From the NCBI GenBank assembly GCA_019459325.1, contig JAIBFA010000046.1, positions 1-41,401 on the forward strand: a stretch of DNA of 41,401 nucleotides. The letters run 5' to 3'. Source of the stretch: Thiobacillus sp. (lineage in GTDB: Bacteria; Pseudomonadota; Gammaproteobacteria; Burkholderiales; Thiobacillaceae). This document shows, in pieces, positions 40,356-41,401 of the stretch. Below the pieces are notes generated by a model that worked only from the letters and a program-made list of their open reading frames with translations, did not search any database and had not been told where the DNA came from. A program made the translations under genes and the position numbers. Numbering within the stretch: the stretch's first letter is position 1; every line of letters begins with the position of its first letter.

Positions 40356-41020
40356 ACCCCCGCGCCGGCATCGGCATGACTTCGGCGCGCACGCGCGGCC
40401 GCATGATCGAGCGCCTGCGCGAGCAGGGCATCCGTGACGAAATGGTACTGTCGGCGATGGGCAGCGTGCCGCGCCATCTGTTCGTCGACCAGGCGCTGGA
40501 ATCGCGCGCCTACGAAGACACCGCGCTGCCGATCGGTTTCGGGCAGACGATTTCCAATCCCTACATCGTCGCGCGCATGGCCGAACTGTCCCGTCACGGC
40601 GACAACGGCCACGGCCGGGCGCTCGGCCGCGTGCTCGAAATCGGGCTGGGCTGCGGCTATCAGGCGGCGGTGCTGGGCAAGCTGGCGCGCGAGGTGGTGT
40701 CGATGGAACGCATCGCCGCGCTGGTCGGCAAGACGCGCGTGCGGCTGCGCGAACTCAGGGTCAACAACGTCAAGCCCAAACACGGCGACGGCATGCATGG
40801 GGCGAAGGATTTCGCGCCGTTCGACGCCATCGTGCTCGCGGCCGCGTTTGCCGAGGTGCCGCAGGAATTATTGGCGCAGCTGGCCGACGGCGGACGCCTG
40901 GTGATGCCGCTCGGCAACGCCACCCAGACGCTGTGCGTGGTGGAACGCCAGGGCGATGAATTCACCGAGCGTCTGCACGAGGGGGTGAAATTCGTCCCCT
41001 TGCTGCCGGGGGTGGCGTAA
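40340..41020 (+). CDS. pcm: Protein-L-isoaspartate O-methyltransferase
   Basis: 226 residues. Methylates isoaspartyl residues with SAM to start protein repair. Signatures: [53 protein letters not shown], and the SAM motif [14 protein letters not shown], where the usual Thr of GTGCGYQ is Leu. The C-terminal [10 protein letters not shown] is typical. A start at ATG 40376 would remove twelve non-conserved residues. A 17-bp stretch at its 3' end is repeated inside the next gene. Confidence 0.93.
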   Translation: MAETLNPRAGIGMTSARTRGRMIERLREQGIRDEMVLSAMGSVPRHLFVDQALESRAYEDTALPIGFGQTISNPYIVARMAELSRHGDNGHGRALGRVLEIGLGCGYQAAVLGKLAREVVSMERIAALVGKTRVRLRELRVNNVKPKHGDGMHGAKDFAPFDAIVLAAAFAEVPQELLAQLADGGRLVMPLGNATQTLCVVERQGDEFTERLHEGVKFVPLLPGVA

Positions 41021-41045
41021 TGAGGGTGGCTGCCGGGGGTGGCGT
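41002..41045 (+). repeat. 17-bp direct repeat across the pcm/nlpD junction
   Basis: GCTGCCGGGGGTGGCGT occurs at 41002-41018 and 41029-41045, with similar GAGGGT after each. It spans the pcm stop and the nlpD start, so a short tandem duplication has produced two possible nlpD starts. Confidence 0.7.
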
Positions 41046-41401
41046 GAGGGTTGCCGCTGTCGTGCTGGCGGCGTGGGCACTGAGTGCCTGTACCGCGTCT
41101 GGCCCGGCGCCAGTGAGCGATCGGTCCGCCGGGCGTACTGCCGCCAAGTCCGAGACGCCGCGTCCCGCAACGACGCAGATCGCCCCGTCCACCAACGGCC
41201 GGCATACCGTGCAGCGCGGCGACACGCTGTATGCCATCGCCTTTGCCAACGGTCTCGATCATCGCGAGATCGCCCTCTGGAACGGGCTCGAGTCGGCCGG
41301 CCTGATTCTGGTCGGGCAGGTGTTGGGGGGGGCGCCGCCCCCGGGGGGGGGGGCAAAAAAACCCCCCGACCACCCGCCCGCCCCCCGCGCGCCCCCCCGG
41401 G
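41020..41401 (+). CDS. nlpD: Lipoprotein NlpD (partial, cut by window end)
   Basis: The N-terminal part only. A signal peptide ends in lipobox LSAC; a Ser/Thr/Pro-rich linker is followed by a LysM domain (HTVQRGDTLYAIAFANGL, ALWNGLESAGLILVGQVL). NlpD normally ends in an LytM domain and activates the amidase AmiC at division. The start may be ATG 41020 or GTG 41044; the latter gives a shorter, more usual signal peptide. From about 41325 the frame is unreliable. rpoS would be expected downstream. Confidence 0.8.
   Translation, partial: MRVAAGGGVRVAAVVLAAWALSACTASGPAPVSDRSAGRTAAKSETPRPATTQIAPSTNGRHTVQRGDTLYAIAFANGLDHREIALWNGLESAGLILVGQVLGGAPPPGGGAKKPPDHPPAPRAPPR
41325..41401. other. Low-complexity, probably unreliable contig end
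   Basis: The last 75 bases are nearly only runs of G, C and A, unlike the balanced coding sequence before, and break the NlpD LysM domain. Most likely a sequencing or assembly artefact at a contig edge. Confidence 0.75.

Overview
The window looks like a chromosomal piece of a GC-rich betaproteobacterium, most likely a sulfur-oxidising Nitrosomonadales/Thiobacillus-type organism. This is inferred from the gene order (sucC-sucD-nadE-glnB; bamD divergent from rluD-pgeF; nadC divergent from clpB; hflX divergent from tamA-tamB; surE-pcm-nlpD) and from a DsrC-family protein. It was not checked against any database.

Layout. 1-6324 is core: a CaCA-type cation exchanger, a convergent GNAT/FemAB-like gene with a shared hairpin terminator, then the overlapping run sucC-sucD-nadE-glnB (succinyl-CoA synthetase, glutamine-dependent NAD synthetase, PII protein). 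6325-13717 is an accessory block: CHRD-domain protein, PQQ-dehydrogenase-like lipoprotein, alternative oxidase, glycine-zipper stress protein, a frameshifted SRPBCC gene, a DsrC-like protein lacking its C-terminal cysteine, and a BNR beta-propeller followed by a MoaD/ThiS-like protein. 13718-21749 is core again: bamD, rluD, pgeF, a TMEM175-type channel, the minus-strand set nadC-GNAT-secreted DNA ligase, and clpB with a likely heat-shock promoter and a strong terminator.

22209-31975 is the most interesting block. Three minus-strand genes (CbiX-type chelatase, SOUL haem-binding protein, CarH/LitR-type B12-dependent MerR regulator) face a ten-gene plus-strand operon: small secreted protein, secreted glutathione peroxidase, FAD amine-oxidase-like protein, DUF1365, cyclopropane-fatty-acid-synthase-like methyltransferase, chalcone-isomerase-like protein, MFS carrier, DUF3833 lipoprotein, SDR, NTF2-like protein. 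Nearly every junction overlaps. The divergent promoter region has a near-consensus sigma70 promoter and a perfect palindrome beside it. I read this as a light/singlet-oxygen-responsive lipid-modification operon under a cobalamin photoreceptor.

32355-41401 is core: hflX, tamA-tamB (outer-membrane translocation and assembly), surE, pcm and the start of nlpD, cut by the window end in low-complexity, probably unreliable sequence.

Two diverged dispersed repeats (A and B) bracket both accessory blocks in mirror-image order: A- block1 B- ... B+ block2 A+. No tRNA, rRNA, CRISPR or intact insertion sequence was seen.
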